Shown here: positions 1-7,842 of the stretch, piece after piece
How the letters are laid out: each line of letters begins with the position of its first letter
How positions within the stretch are numbered: position 1 is the stretch's first letter
Source: an uncultured Bacteroidales bacterium
GTDB taxonomy: Bacteria; Bacteroidota; Bacteroidia; Bacteroidales; P3
Length of the DNA stretch: 34,824 nucleotides
NCBI GenBank assembly: GCA_944320465.1
Contig: CALUHO010000035.1
Span: 1-34,824, forward strand
Reading direction: 5' to 3'
Translations under genes and position numbers: made by a program
The notes under the pieces: model-generated
Database searches by the model: none
What the model was told of the DNA's origin: nothing
Seen by the model: only the letters and a program-made list of their open reading frames with translations

Positions 1-76
1 GCGGGCAAGATGCCCGAAAGCCTCACTTTCCCAATCAAAAACGGACTCGGCGTGTCTAATGACCGATTTGGGTTTA
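1..76 (-). repeat. Truncated copy of dispersed inverted-repeat element, family A
   Basis: This stretch is the reverse complement of the left part of the intact element at 31576-31778, including the terminal sequence read here as GTCTAATGACCGATTTGGG. The element is cut by the window edge at its internal GGGCAAGATGCCCG palindrome. Related copies are at 11498-11700, 31576-31778 and 34750-34824. It looks non-coding and resembles a miniature inverted-repeat element; no transposase is present in the window. Repeat status is seen directly; mobility is inferred. Confidence 0.85.
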
Positions 77-154
77 TGGGATTTTTGCCATTCCCCTTGT
101 CCATTATGTCGGAATATTGTGTAATTTGGATGTCGGATAAGGATGAGGAGGAGT

Positions 155-174
155 GTTTTCAATTTGTTGAAAAC
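155..174. other. Perfect 8-bp inverted repeat upstream of the PCMD gene
   Basis: GTTTTCAA, a TTTG loop and TTGAAAAC form a perfect hairpin or operator-like dyad about 85 bases before the chosen start of the next gene. The stretch 77-257 otherwise holds no recognisable gene; a weak open frame crossing it begins inside repeat A. No convincing promoter was found. The dyad could be a regulator site or a chance palindrome. Confidence 0.3.
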
Positions 175-257
175 AATGCTATTATGGCAGCCTTTGCCGA
201 AAATGGACCGATTGGCACAGGAAAATGGAGGCTGCCGGACCGAAATATGATAGGGAA

Positions 258-1217
258 ATGCGGACGGAATCATTCTTTCATCGTTGTGCGGGCTGCCTGT
301 CGGCCCTTGCTTTTTTGTCATTCGGCTTGAATGCCCATGAATTGCGTTTGGAACCGCTTCCGTACGGGGATTTCGAGAATTGGCTGGTTCGGGAAATCAA
401 GGAGTCCGCGATTGTGGGAGGAGAAGTGAAAAAGGTCTATGCGGTGGCCGGCAACGACACGATTAAAGGGAATGTCCCCTACGAAAACACGGATTCCCCT
501 TGGGGTTCGTCGAATGTCTATGCCCGGGTGGCCGGCGTGACCAAGGTCAACAACAATGTTTATCCGGATGCCAGAGAGGAAGGTCGTTGCGCCTTGCTGC
601 GGACGGAGAAGATGAGTTTCCGCGTCATGGGGATGCTGAAGATGAATGTCCTGACTGCCGGCGCGTTGTATCTGGGGCGGATGAAAGAACCCGTGGAGAG
701 TTTGAAATCTACTTACGCGATGGTCGATATGGGAGTCCCTTTCAAGAAAAGGCCGTCCTGCTTGGTGTTCGACTATGCGGCCAAGATAGGCAATTCCGGC
801 CGGTTGCAGTATTGTCCCGGGCGCAAGGAAGAGTTTTACGAGGGTTACGACAAGGCGCAAGTCTTTATCCTGTTGCAAAGGCGTTGGGAGGAAGACGGCC
901 ATGTCTATGCCGAGCGGGTCGCTACCGGGGAGCTTTTGATAGGGGAGAGCACGGATTGGAAAAAGGGTTGCAAGCTAGGTTTGGAATACGGTCAGCCTTC
1001 CGATACCCTTCGTCTTTCATCCAGCTGCCGTTTGAGCAATATTTATTACACGCTTAATTCCAAGGGAGAGCAGGTTCCTATCGAGGAAGTGGCTTGGGCT
1101 TCGCCCGATGCCGAACCGACCCATTTGGTGGTGTTCATCAGTTCGGGCTGCCTGGGAGCCTATCGGGGCGAAGAGGGGAACGAGCTCCGGATAGACAATA
1201 TGTATTTGGGATATTAG
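258..1217 (+). CDS. Exported PCMD-domain protein (putative carbohydrate metabolism domain)
   Basis: A protein of 319 residues from the ATG at 258. An earlier in-frame ATG at 225 only adds eleven residues that bury the signal peptide. Residues 1-27 form a basic start, a hydrophobic stretch (CLSALAFLSFGLNA) and a likely signal peptidase I site after Ala. The mature part resembles the PCMD family of Bacteroidota: segments such as YPDAREEGRCALLRTEK, a repeated small-residue/LGR block, FKKRPSCLVFDYAAK, and a near C-terminal HLVVFISSGCLGAYRGEEGN that ends in an LRIDNMYLGY strand. PCMD proteins are surface or periplasmic proteins thought to bind or process glycans, and the activity is unproven. It appears monocistronic, with 191 bases before exbB. 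Family assignment is by recognition of conserved segments; substrate is unknown. Confidence 0.75.
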   Translation: MRTESFFHRCAGCLSALAFLSFGLNAHELRLEPLPYGDFENWLVREIKESAIVGGEVKKVYAVAGNDTIKGNVPYENTDSPWGSSNVYARVAGVTKVNNNVYPDAREEGRCALLRTEKMSFRVMGMLKMNVLTAGALYLGRMKEPVESLKSTYAMVDMGVPFKKRPSCLVFDYAAKIGNSGRLQYCPGRKEEFYEGYDKAQVFILLQRRWEEDGHVYAERVATGELLIGESTDWKKGCKLGLEYGQPSDTLRLSSSCRLSNIYYTLNSKGEQVPIEEVAWASPDAEPTHLVVFISSGCLGAYRGEEGNELRIDNMYLGY

Positions 1218-1371
1218 GCGGCGTGTTCCGTTTGCGGGGAATGTGTCTGCCATTGGGTTGAATTTTCGCAGATAGGTATTAGGCGGTGTCGCGCTTGCGT
1301 TCCTGCTTATTTCAACAATGTTTTGTGAATTATTCGGGGGATGATGCCGTCTCTCCGCATGTCAAATCTTG

Positions 1372-1379
1372 TATCTTCG
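1372..1379 (+). promoter_or_regulatory. Candidate -7 box of the exbB promoter
   Basis: TATCTTCG fits the Bacteroidota -7 consensus TAnnTTTG with one change (C for T) and lies 29 bases before the exbB ATG. No good TTTG -33 element is visible 19-21 bases upstream. The interval 1218-1408 shows nothing else. Confidence 0.45.
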
Positions 1380-1408
1380 CGATGTTTAACCGAAAATCAG
1401 AATAATCT

Positions 1409-2104
1409 ATGCTTTTACAGATTGCTCCGGCCGTGGATACGGCTGCTGTCATGGATATGGCTGCCGCCGTGGTCCAGACCAAGGAAAAGATACCCATCAT
1501 GGATCTGGCCATCAAGGGCGGATGGATCATGATTCCCATTGTCCTATTGCTTCTGGTTTCCATTTACGTGTTCGTGGAACGCTGGATTGTGATATCCAAG
1601 GCATCCAAGAACGAAGCCGGTCTGATGTATTCCATACGGGATTATATCCTCGACGGGCGTTTGGATTCGGCCAAGACCTTGTGCTGCAATACGGATACGC
1701 CTACCGCCCGTATCATCGAGAAAGGAATCGACCGGGTGGGGAAACCGATAGAGAATATCAAGTCTGCCATGGAAGATGCCGGGAACCTGGAAGTGGCCAA
1801 GCTGGAAAGACGTATCAGCTGGCTGTCGACCACCGCAGGGGCGGCACCGATGCTGGGATTCCTCGGGACGGTGACCGGGATGGTCCGGGTTTTCTTCGAT
1901 ATGGCATCCAAAGGCAACAATATCGAGGTGGGCACGCTGGCCGACGGGATGTACCAGGCTATGGTGACCACGGTGGCGGGTCTGATTGTGGGGATTATCG
2001 CCTATATCTGCTACAATTTCATTGTGTCGCGTATCAATCAGGCGACCCATGTGTTCGAAAGCCGGTCGGCGGAGTTTATGGATTTGTTGAACGAGCCCGA
2101 ATAA
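1409..2104 (+). CDS. exbB: MotA/TolQ/ExbB proton channel family protein
   Basis: A 231-residue inner-membrane protein. It should form the proton-conducting channel that, with ExbD, uses the proton motive force to energise TonB (or TolA-like) partners. One transmembrane segment lies near residues 38-59 (GWIMIPIVLLLLVSIYVFVE). A cytoplasmic region follows, then the diagnostic block ERRISWLSTTAGAAPMLGFL and GTVTGMVRVF leading into TM2, then TM3 around TTVAGLIVGIIAYICYNFIV. The small residues and threonines of TM2/TM3 typical of the proton path are present. The roughly 35-residue N-terminus before TM1 (rich in Ala, Val and Met) is common in Bacteroidota homologues. It is followed 12 bases later by exbD and then a TonB-like gene, which supports ExbB over the flagellar MotA assignment. 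TolQ cannot be excluded. Confidence 0.9.
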   Translation: MLLQIAPAVDTAAVMDMAAAVVQTKEKIPIMDLAIKGGWIMIPIVLLLLVSIYVFVERWIVISKASKNEAGLMYSIRDYILDGRLDSAKTLCCNTDTPTARIIEKGIDRVGKPIENIKSAMEDAGNLEVAKLERRISWLSTTAGAAPMLGFLGTVTGMVRVFFDMASKGNNIEVGTLADGMYQAMVTTVAGLIVGIIAYICYNFIVSRINQATHVFESRSAEFMDLLNEPE

Positions 2105-2116
2105 ATTCAACTGGAA

Positions 2117-2530
2117 ATGGCCTTAAAGACAAGATACAAGCCGGATTTGAACTTCAGCTCGGCCTCGATGTCCGACTTGGTGTTCCTCTTGCTGATATTT
2201 TTCATCCTGCTTTCCACGATGGTGAGCCCGAACGCGATTAAATTGCTTTTGCCCAACAGCAACAGCAGGACGATGGCAAAGCAGAATTTCACGATTTACA
2301 TCAATGCCCAGTACCAGTATTTCGTGGAGCAGACCATGGTGGACGCGCCGGGCTTGGAATCGGCCATCAACCGTCTGGCGGCATCCAATCCGGAGGCGAC
2401 CATCGTGTTGAGGATTGACCGTACCGTGCCGGTGCAGTATTTGGTGAGGGTCATGGATGCGGTCAACACGGTCAATGAGCAGACCGGTTACAAGCTCAAG
2501 ACCATATTGGCTACCGCTCCCAATGAATAG
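2117..2530 (+). CDS. exbD: Biopolymer transporter ExbD/TolR
   Basis: A 137-residue protein with a short cytoplasmic N-terminus, one transmembrane helix (about residues 20-40, SDLVFLLLIFFILLSTMV) and a periplasmic domain. The aspartate at the start of the helix (Asp20 in SASMSDLVFLL) is the conserved proton-relay residue of the family. The periplasmic part carries the usual pattern ending in a segment like ATIVLRIDRTVPVQYLVRVMD. It lies between exbB and the tonB-like gene and is presumably co-transcribed with both. ExbD and TolR cannot be separated by sequence here; the adjacent TonB-type protein favours ExbD. Confidence 0.9.
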   Translation: MALKTRYKPDLNFSSASMSDLVFLLLIFFILLSTMVSPNAIKLLLPNSNSRTMAKQNFTIYINAQYQYFVEQTMVDAPGLESAINRLAASNPEATIVLRIDRTVPVQYLVRVMDAVNTVNEQTGYKLKTILATAPNE

Positions 2531-2608
2531 AGCGGCATCTTGCCCGTTCTGATGCTTCTCGGGAGGATTTCAGCTCTTTTTGGCGAGGTTTAAGAGCGGG
2601 GAGTTTCG

Positions 2609-3433
2609 ATGGATAAACCAATGGATAAGAAACAAGAAAGACATACGGACAGGAAAGCGGACTGGATCGCGCTGGCTGCCACGCTCGGGGTATCGGGAGT
2701 GGCGGTCTGCCTGTTGCTGTGCTGCGGGCTTTACCGGCCTTTTCCGCCGCCTCCTGAATATGGCGTGGAGGTGAACTTGGGTTATTCCGAGTTCGGCATG
2801 GGCGATGTGCAGGCTTTCGAGCCGGAAGCGTCCCCGATGCCGGAGGAAAACGTGGTGGCGGAGAGCGCGGAAGAAGAAGCCGTGATGGAGACTTCGGACG
2901 AGGAAGCCCCGGCCTTGGCGGAAACCAAACCGGAGGAGAAAAAGGAGGAGAAAGCCGAACCGGAGAAAGTGCCGGAAAAGCCGGAGGTGAAGCCGGAGAA
3001 GGCCAAGGAGCCGGAGCTGAACCCGATGGCTCTGTATCCGGGCAAGCGCAAGGGCAAGGAGGAGTCTTCTCAAGGGGAGACGCAGCAGGCGGGCGACCAA
3101 GGGAAGCCGGAAGGGGATGTGCATGCGCAAGGCTATGAAGGTTCCGGCGGTTCGGGCGGGATCTCGTTCTCCTTGAACGGAAGGACGTTGATGTCGCTGG
3201 TAAAGCCTTCTTACGACTCGGATGAAGAAGGGGTCGTGGTGGTACGGATCTGGGTGAACCGGGACGGTCTGGTGACCCGGGTGCAGGCCGGGGTGAAAGG
3301 GACCACGACGATGGATCAGCTCCTTTGGAAGACGGCGGCCGAAGCGGCCATGAAGTCGAGGTTCGTTCCCAGGGAATTTGCGCCGGAGGAACAGGTGGGT
3401 ACCATCAGCTACCGCTTTGTGCGAGGGATGTAA
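2609..3433 (+). CDS. TonB-family energy transducer
   Basis: A 274-residue protein. The start at 2609 is preceded by GGGGAG at 2597; a second ATG four codons on (2621) is also possible. It has a short cytoplasmic N-terminus, one transmembrane segment at about residues 17-40, and a long Pro/Glu/Lys-rich spacer at residues about 66-150 typical of TonB and TolA proteins that span the periplasm. A Gly/Gln/Ser-rich hinge leads into a C-terminal TonB-like domain (about residues 185-274) with VVVVRIWVNRDGLVTRVQAG and a closing strand TISYRFVRG. The order exbB-exbD-tonB makes a complete transducer. A TolA-like role in outer-membrane integrity is the main alternative. It sits 78 bases after exbD. Confidence 0.82.
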   Translation: MDKPMDKKQERHTDRKADWIALAATLGVSGVAVCLLLCCGLYRPFPPPPEYGVEVNLGYSEFGMGDVQAFEPEASPMPEENVVAESAEEEAVMETSDEEAPALAETKPEEKKEEKAEPEKVPEKPEVKPEKAKEPELNPMALYPGKRKGKEESSQGETQQAGDQGKPEGDVHAQGYEGSGGSGGISFSLNGRTLMSLVKPSYDSDEEGVVVVRIWVNRDGLVTRVQAGVKGTTTMDQLLWKTAAEAAMKSRFVPREFAPEEQVGTISYRFVRGM

Positions 3434-3490
3434 GACGGCACCTTGCCTTGGCGGGGATTTTGGGGAACGATGCGTGTTTTGAGGATTGAA

Positions 3491-5044
3491 ATGAAGAAAG
3501 ATATCCGGAAATATGGAGTGCCTCTGTTGTACGGGGCACTTTTTATTTATATGGTCTGGGTTATGGCCGACAGGATGCCGCTCTACGGTTATCTCCGGGT
3601 CGGTTTGGCGGTCCTTTTCTTTTTCGATTATTTTGTCTGGAGGCTGTTTCGACAGAGTCCGGCCATGCAGGGGCGGACTTGGATTCGCAGGGGCTTGACT
3701 CTGTTTTATTTCTTGCCTTTTGCTTTGCTGGTCGTTTTCTGCACGGTGCTGTCTTTTCGGGATCTTCAGGACTGGGCTCCTTTCTGGCGAACCTATCTGG
3801 CCGGAGCTGTCTTTGTGCTGTTGTCCACTCATTTCTGCTACGGGGCGGTCTGGGCTTTTTTTTCAATTATGACTTGGTTCTGTTCGGGACGCTTGGCTCG
3901 ATGCAAGAAGAACTGGAATCTTAGCGGCTTGGGGCGTGAGGGAGAGCCGGGTGGAAGGAGGCATGAGGCGGTTCCAGTCCGTCTTGAAAGGGAGAGGCGG
4001 GCTGGAAAATTCCCGTACCAGGCTGCCGGATACGCCTCCTTTTTGTTACTTTTGCTTATTGTTTATGCTATGGTTATATCGACTTTCAACCTCAGAATCG
4101 ACAAGATAGACATGCGGCGGGAGAATCCGGACCGTCCGGTGCCGGAAGGGCTGCGCGGGTATAAGATATTGCAGATTTCAGACTTGCATATAGGCAGTTT
4201 CACTTCGGCCCGTCAGGTGCGTAGCTTGGTCCGCCAGGCTTTGCTGACCCGGCCCGATATGATTGTCTTTACAGGGGATATGGTCAATCTCAGCACCTCG
4301 GAAATGACGCCTTTCATGTCGGATTTGGCTCACCTTCAGGCTCCCGACGGGGTTTATTGCGTGTTGGGAAACCACGATTACGGCAATTACGCCCAATGGC
4401 CGGACAAGAATGCCAAATACGCCAATTTCCAGAAGATGCTGGATTATTACAAGCGTTTAGGCTGGATTACGTTGAACAATGCCTCGGTCAAGATTGAACG
4501 GGGCTGGGACACGCTTTGGCTGGTAGGGGTGGAAAACTGGGGAAAGGAGGGCCGTTTTCCGAAACGGGGCAATCTGAAGAAAGCCATGTTGCCGGAATCC
4601 GTGCTCGAAGTCCGGCAGAGCTGGCGGCATGCGGGGAAGGATGCGGTCGAACCCTTGAATGTGCCGGGGAAGGCTAAGGCGGATGCTGTTTCGGCGAACC
4701 TTTCTGTCGATTCGGGCGCTTTGGCTTCGAGCGGCAAGGCGGCGGCCCGGAGTGGCGGGCAATACACGGTATTGCTTTCGCACGACCCTACATATTTCGA
4801 TTCGGTGGTCTATCTGCGTTATCCCAAGATTGATTTGACCTTGTCCGGGCACACGCATGGGATGCAGGTGGGTTTCCGGATCAATGGCAAGGATTACAGT
4901 CCGGCTCGCTTCGCCTACGAGCATTTTTCCGGGATGTACATCATGGCCAACGGTCAGGCGCTTTATGTCAATACCGGTTGTGGTTTCAACGGGATTCCTT
5001 TCCGTATCGGGATGCGCCCGAACCTGACATTGTTTTCTTTGTGA
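3491..5044 (+). CDS. Membrane-anchored calcineurin-like metallophosphoesterase
   Basis: A 517-residue protein from the ATG at 3491, which has GAGG six bases upstream; 3470 (ATG) and 3443 (TTG) are alternative starts. The N-terminal half carries about five hydrophobic segments (near residues 7-30, 35-55, 68-92, 100-125 and 190-207). From residue about 225 the metallophosphoesterase domain shows every metal motif: ISDLHIG (Asp231, His233), TGDMVN (Asp263), LGNHDYG (His295), a later LSHDPTYFD histidine and SGHTHGMQ (His454, His456). The layout matches the YkuE/YaeI-type membrane phosphoesterases, whose substrates may be lipid-linked phosphates. Two low-complexity stretches are unusual: an Arg/Gly/Glu-rich loop before the last membrane segment and an Ala/Ser/Lys-rich insert between GVENWG and LSHDP. 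It ends 12 bases from the convergent rlmB. Confidence 0.85.
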   Translation: MKKDIRKYGVPLLYGALFIYMVWVMADRMPLYGYLRVGLAVLFFFDYFVWRLFRQSPAMQGRTWIRRGLTLFYFLPFALLVVFCTVLSFRDLQDWAPFWRTYLAGAVFVLLSTHFCYGAVWAFFSIMTWFCSGRLARCKKNWNLSGLGREGEPGGRRHEAVPVRLERERRAGKFPYQAAGYASFLLLLLIVYAMVISTFNLRIDKIDMRRENPDRPVPEGLRGYKILQISDLHIGSFTSARQVRSLVRQALLTRPDMIVFTGDMVNLSTSEMTPFMSDLAHLQAPDGVYCVLGNHDYGNYAQWPDKNAKYANFQKMLDYYKRLGWITLNNASVKIERGWDTLWLVGVENWGKEGRFPKRGNLKKAMLPESVLEVRQSWRHAGKDAVEPLNVPGKAKADAVSANLSVDSGALASSGKAAARSGGQYTVLLSHDPTYFDSVVYLRYPKIDLTLSGHTHGMQVGFRINGKDYSPARFAYEHFSGMYIMANGQALYVNTGCGFNGIPFRIGMRPNLTLFSL

Positions 5045-5056
5045 CGGGAATCCGGT

Positions 5057-6031
5057 TCAGGCTTGCCGTCTCTGCCGCAAGGCTTCGTAGAGCATGATGC
5101 CGTTGGCTACCGAAACGTTCAGCGAGTCGATTTGCCCCATCAGCGGAATGCGGACCTGCTCGTCGCAGAGTTCGAGGAATTCGGGGCTTACGCCGTCTTC
5201 TTCCGAACCGAGGATGAACGCGGTCGGCCCGGTGAAATCGGCTTGGGTATATTCCATCGAGGCTTTTTCGGATGCCGCGAAGATTTTGATGCCCGAAGCT
5301 TTGAGATAGTGGAGCGCGGCTTTCAAGTTCTCTTCCCGGCAAATCGGCACGGTCATCAAGGCACCGGCCGAGGTCTTGACCGCATCCTCGTTCAAGGCTG
5401 CACTGTTCTGGACGGGAACGACTACCGCGTCCGCCCCGGCGCATTCGGCGGTCCTGACCATCGCCCCGAAGTTCCGCACGTCGGTAATCCGGTCGAAAAC
5501 CAGGACGAGCGGGGGCCTCCCTTCTTCGAAGATGCCGGGGATTACATTTTCCAGCCGGGCGTAATCCACCATCGCCAAGTAAGCCACCACGCCTTGATGG
5601 TTCCCGCTGCAGATGAAATTGATTTTGGGCGCGGGTACGTACTGGGCTTTGAGGCCGGCTTGATGGATCAGGTATTCCAATTCTTGGAAAATGCCGCCTT
5701 GCAATCCCGTCTGTAGTATGATTTTCTCGAATTCCTTGCCTGCCTTGATGGCTTCAATGACCGGGCGAAGGCCGTAAATCATGTTCTTGGGCTGTTTTTC
5801 CCGCTTGGGGAAGGGTTTGAAGTCCCGTTTGGGGCGGGACGGGCGCGCGGATGAAGGATAAGAGTCTCTGTTTCTCCGGTAGGATGGTGTGGATTCGCGT
5901 CGCCCTGCATAGGAATCCCGGCGGTCGGTATCGCGGGCGGTAGCATCGAAGTCCCGATGCCTGAAAGATGTATCTCGGCCTCTTTTAAAAGAATAGCTTT
6001 CGTTCTGGTAAGAGGGATAGTCGCTTCTCAT
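5057..6031 (-). CDS. rlmB: 23S rRNA (guanosine-2'-O-)-methyltransferase RlmB, TrmH family
   Basis: A SPOUT-class methyltransferase of 324 residues; RlmB methylates the 2'-OH of G2251 in 23S rRNA. Residues about 82-150 match the substrate-binding N-domain (MIYGLRPVIEAI ... GNHQGVVAYL). The trefoil-knot catalytic domain follows with motif 1 (DVRNFGAMVRTAECAGA), motif 2 (ILGSEEDGVSPEF) and motif 3 (IPLMGQIDSLNVSVANGIML). The first roughly 78 residues are an extra Arg/Asp/Ser/Tyr-rich tail of low complexity, absent from the compact enterobacterial enzyme and probably disordered and RNA-binding. It is transcribed toward the metallophosphoesterase gene and diverges from mtaB. RlmB versus another TrmH paralogue is not certain, but the N-domain favours RlmB. 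Confidence 0.88.
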   Translation of the reverse strand: MRSDYPSYQNESYSFKRGRDTSFRHRDFDATARDTDRRDSYAGRRESTPSYRRNRDSYPSSARPSRPKRDFKPFPKREKQPKNMIYGLRPVIEAIKAGKEFEKIILQTGLQGGIFQELEYLIHQAGLKAQYVPAPKINFICSGNHQGVVAYLAMVDYARLENVIPGIFEEGRPPLVLVFDRITDVRNFGAMVRTAECAGADAVVVPVQNSAALNEDAVKTSAGALMTVPICREENLKAALHYLKASGIKIFAASEKASMEYTQADFTGPTAFILGSEEDGVSPEFLELCDEQVRIPLMGQIDSLNVSVANGIMLYEALRQRRQA

Positions 6032-6133
6032 TGGTTGTCCTTTTTCCGGTGGATTTTATAATCAGTATCTGTAAGCGCGTGTTCTGTAAAGCCGTTTCAG
6101 GCCGGTTGTTAAAAAAAACGTCCCGCCTTGGTT

Positions 6134-6163
6134 TTTGGAACACGCTTAAACGCTATAATTTTG
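6134..6163 (+). promoter_or_regulatory. Candidate mtaB promoter
   Basis: TTTG at 6134-6137 and TAATTTTG at 6156-6163, separated by 18 bases, match the Bacteroidota -33/-7 pattern. The predicted transcript would begin near 6169, so only starts after that point, such as the GTG at 6191, would be translated from it. Confidence 0.55.
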
Positions 6164-6190
6164 CAAGTTTACAAAAAACTTCAAGAACTC

Positions 6191-7534
6191 GTGCCGACAG
6201 TAGCTTTTTATACTTTGGGATGCCGGTTGAATTTTTCCGAAACGTCCGGTCTCGCCCGCCAGTTCTCCGAAGCCGGATACGAAGTGGTGGATTTTTCGGA
6301 GAAAGCGGATTTGTATGTAGTCAACACTTGCACAGTGACTTCGGCGGCAGAGAAAAAAGGCCGTCAAGTGATTCACCAGGCGCATCGGGCCAATCCGGAA
6401 GCCAAGGTGGCTGTGGTGGGTTGTTTCTCGGAACTGAGGCCGGAGGAAGTGGCCAAGATAGAAGGGGTGGATTATGTGCTGGGTTCTGCCGACAAGCATC
6501 TTTTGTTGGATTATGTGCGCAAGGGTGCTTCCTTTTCGGCTGACACGGAGGATGTTAGGATTGGGTTGCCTGAGATACGCTCTGATGTTCCGTTTTTTGT
6601 TTCTTCTTATTCCACGATAGGACGTACCCGTTCCTTTTTCAAGGTGCAGGACGGTTGCGACAATTTCTGCACTTATTGCGCCATTCCATACGCCAGAGGG
6701 CGGAGCCGGAGCGCGACGATAGCCGAAACCATGGAAGTGGCGAGGGAGATTGCGGCCCAGGATGTGTATGAGATAGTGCTGACAGGGGTCAATATCGGGG
6801 ATTTCGGCCGCAAGCAGGGCGAGACTTTCTTGGGACTTCTACAAGCCTTGGCTGCCTTGGAGGGAGTGGGGCGGATTCGGATCGGATCGGTGGAACCCGA
6901 TTTGCTTTCGGACGAGATTATCGACTTCATGGCTTCTTCGATCAAGCTGATGCCGCATTTCCATATCCCGTTGCAGTCAGGGAACGACGAAGTGCTGAAA
7001 CGGATGCACCGGCATTACGATACGGCTTTATACGCGGACAGAGTGCGGAAAATCCGGGAAAAGATTCCTTATGCGTTCATTGCCTGCGATATCATTGCCG
7101 GCTTCCCGACCGAGACGGCGGAACAGTTCGAGTCATCGTACCGTTTTGTGGAAGGCTTGGATTTGAGCGCTTTGCATGTTTTCAGTTATTCGGACAGGCC
7201 CGAAGCGGCTGCCTCCCGTATCAAGCCGGTCTACGGTGCCGGGGAGAAGGCGGTGCGGAGTGCCCGGCTTCACGCTTTGTCGGACAAGAAAAAGGAAAGG
7301 TTCTATGCCCGGTTCGAAGGCCAGGCGGCGACGGTCCTTTGGGAGGCCGACTGCCAGGACGGGTACATGTTCGGATATACCCCTAATTATTTGAAAGTGA
7401 AGACGCCGTATAAGGAAGAGTTGGTCAATACGATAGACCGGATCCGTCTGTCTTCTTTGCAGAAGGATGCCAATAAGGACTGGTGTTTCCTGGCAGCATC
7501 CTCGATGTGCGGGTATCAATCTCCGTTGTCGTAG
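6191..7534 (+). CDS. mtaB: tRNA t6A37 methylthiotransferase MtaB
   Basis: A radical-SAM methylthiotransferase of 447 residues that converts t6A to ms2t6A at position 37 of ANN-decoding tRNAs. I chose the GTG at 6191 because family proteins begin just before TVAFYTLGCRLNF and a promoter-like element ends at 6163. The open frame itself extends back to a TTG at 6128. The N-terminal MTTase domain supplies three cluster cysteines (GCRLN, NTCTVTS, VGCFSEL). The radical-SAM CxxxCxxC is CDNFCTYC at residues 156-163, and a TRAM-like domain ends the protein. The GCRLN start and the sequence around the SAM motif favour MtaB over MiaB or RimO. The gene diverges from rlmB. Confidence 0.88.
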   Translation: MPTVAFYTLGCRLNFSETSGLARQFSEAGYEVVDFSEKADLYVVNTCTVTSAAEKKGRQVIHQAHRANPEAKVAVVGCFSELRPEEVAKIEGVDYVLGSADKHLLLDYVRKGASFSADTEDVRIGLPEIRSDVPFFVSSYSTIGRTRSFFKVQDGCDNFCTYCAIPYARGRSRSATIAETMEVAREIAAQDVYEIVLTGVNIGDFGRKQGETFLGLLQALAALEGVGRIRIGSVEPDLLSDEIIDFMASSIKLMPHFHIPLQSGNDEVLKRMHRHYDTALYADRVRKIREKIPYAFIACDIIAGFPTETAEQFESSYRFVEGLDLSALHVFSYSDRPEAAASRIKPVYGAGEKAVRSARLHALSDKKKERFYARFEGQAATVLWEADCQDGYMFGYTPNYLKVKTPYKEELVNTIDRIRLSSLQKDANKDWCFLAASSMCGYQSPLS

Positions 7535-7636
7535 TCGTGGAATCAGTGGGCCGGGCTGTCTCGGTTTTTGATATCGGGGCGGAATGACGCCGTGGTTCAA
7601 GAAATCGGTTGGCTGCGGCTACCCCGTTTGGCTGTT

Positions 7637-7772
7637 GATAAATTTTCTGTTTTTAAATAACATGTATTCAGACTGTTATGTGTAACTTTCAGAAAAAGAG
7701 CCAAGTTTGACTTTTCCACATGGTGAGTGCTGTTACAAAATTGTGAATAAGCCAGAAACGAGTTTTTCCACA
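7637..7772. other. DnaA-box cluster with adjacent AT-rich tract (candidate origin or dnaB control region)
   Basis: Within the 308-base gap between mtaB and dnaB there are three 9-mers fitting TTWTNCACA. They are TTTTCCACA at 7712-7720 (+), TTATTCACA at 7742-7750 (-, an exact TTATNCACA box) and TTTTCCACA at 7764-7772 (+). A one-mismatch box, TTACGCACA on the minus strand, lies near 7781. An AT-rich tract at about 7637-7660 could act as an unwinding element. The combination resembles an origin or a DnaA-controlled promoter. The boxes are seen directly; the function is inferred. Confidence 0.45.
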
Positions 7773-7829
7773 ATTTTGGTTGTGCGTAAACTTTGTGCTA
7801 AGATCGATACCGGATAAGAGGCTGCATTG

Positions 7830-7837
7830 TACTTTTG
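7830..7837 (+). promoter_or_regulatory. Candidate -7 box of dnaB, suggesting a leaderless transcript
   Basis: TACTTTTG is a perfect TAnnTTTG -7 element. It ends only five bases before the dnaB ATG at 7843, so transcription would start at or next to the start codon. No TTTG lies at the normal -33 distance; the nearest, at 7792-7795, is too far away. Confidence 0.5.
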
Positions 7838-7842
7838 CAGCC

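Noticed and set aside
10..330. Open frame of 106 codons on the plus strand
   Set aside because: It begins inside repeat A, overlaps the signal-peptide region of the PCMD gene in another frame, and has no family resemblance.
2539..2560. GGCATCTTGCCCG after exbD, similar to the inner palindrome of family A
   Set aside because: The match is short, and neither the terminal sequence nor other family A landmarks are nearby, so chance is more likely.
2570..3832. 420-codon minus-strand open frame
   Set aside because: It is a His/Arg/Pro-rich shadow of the tonB-like and metallophosphoesterase genes, both supported by clear motifs.
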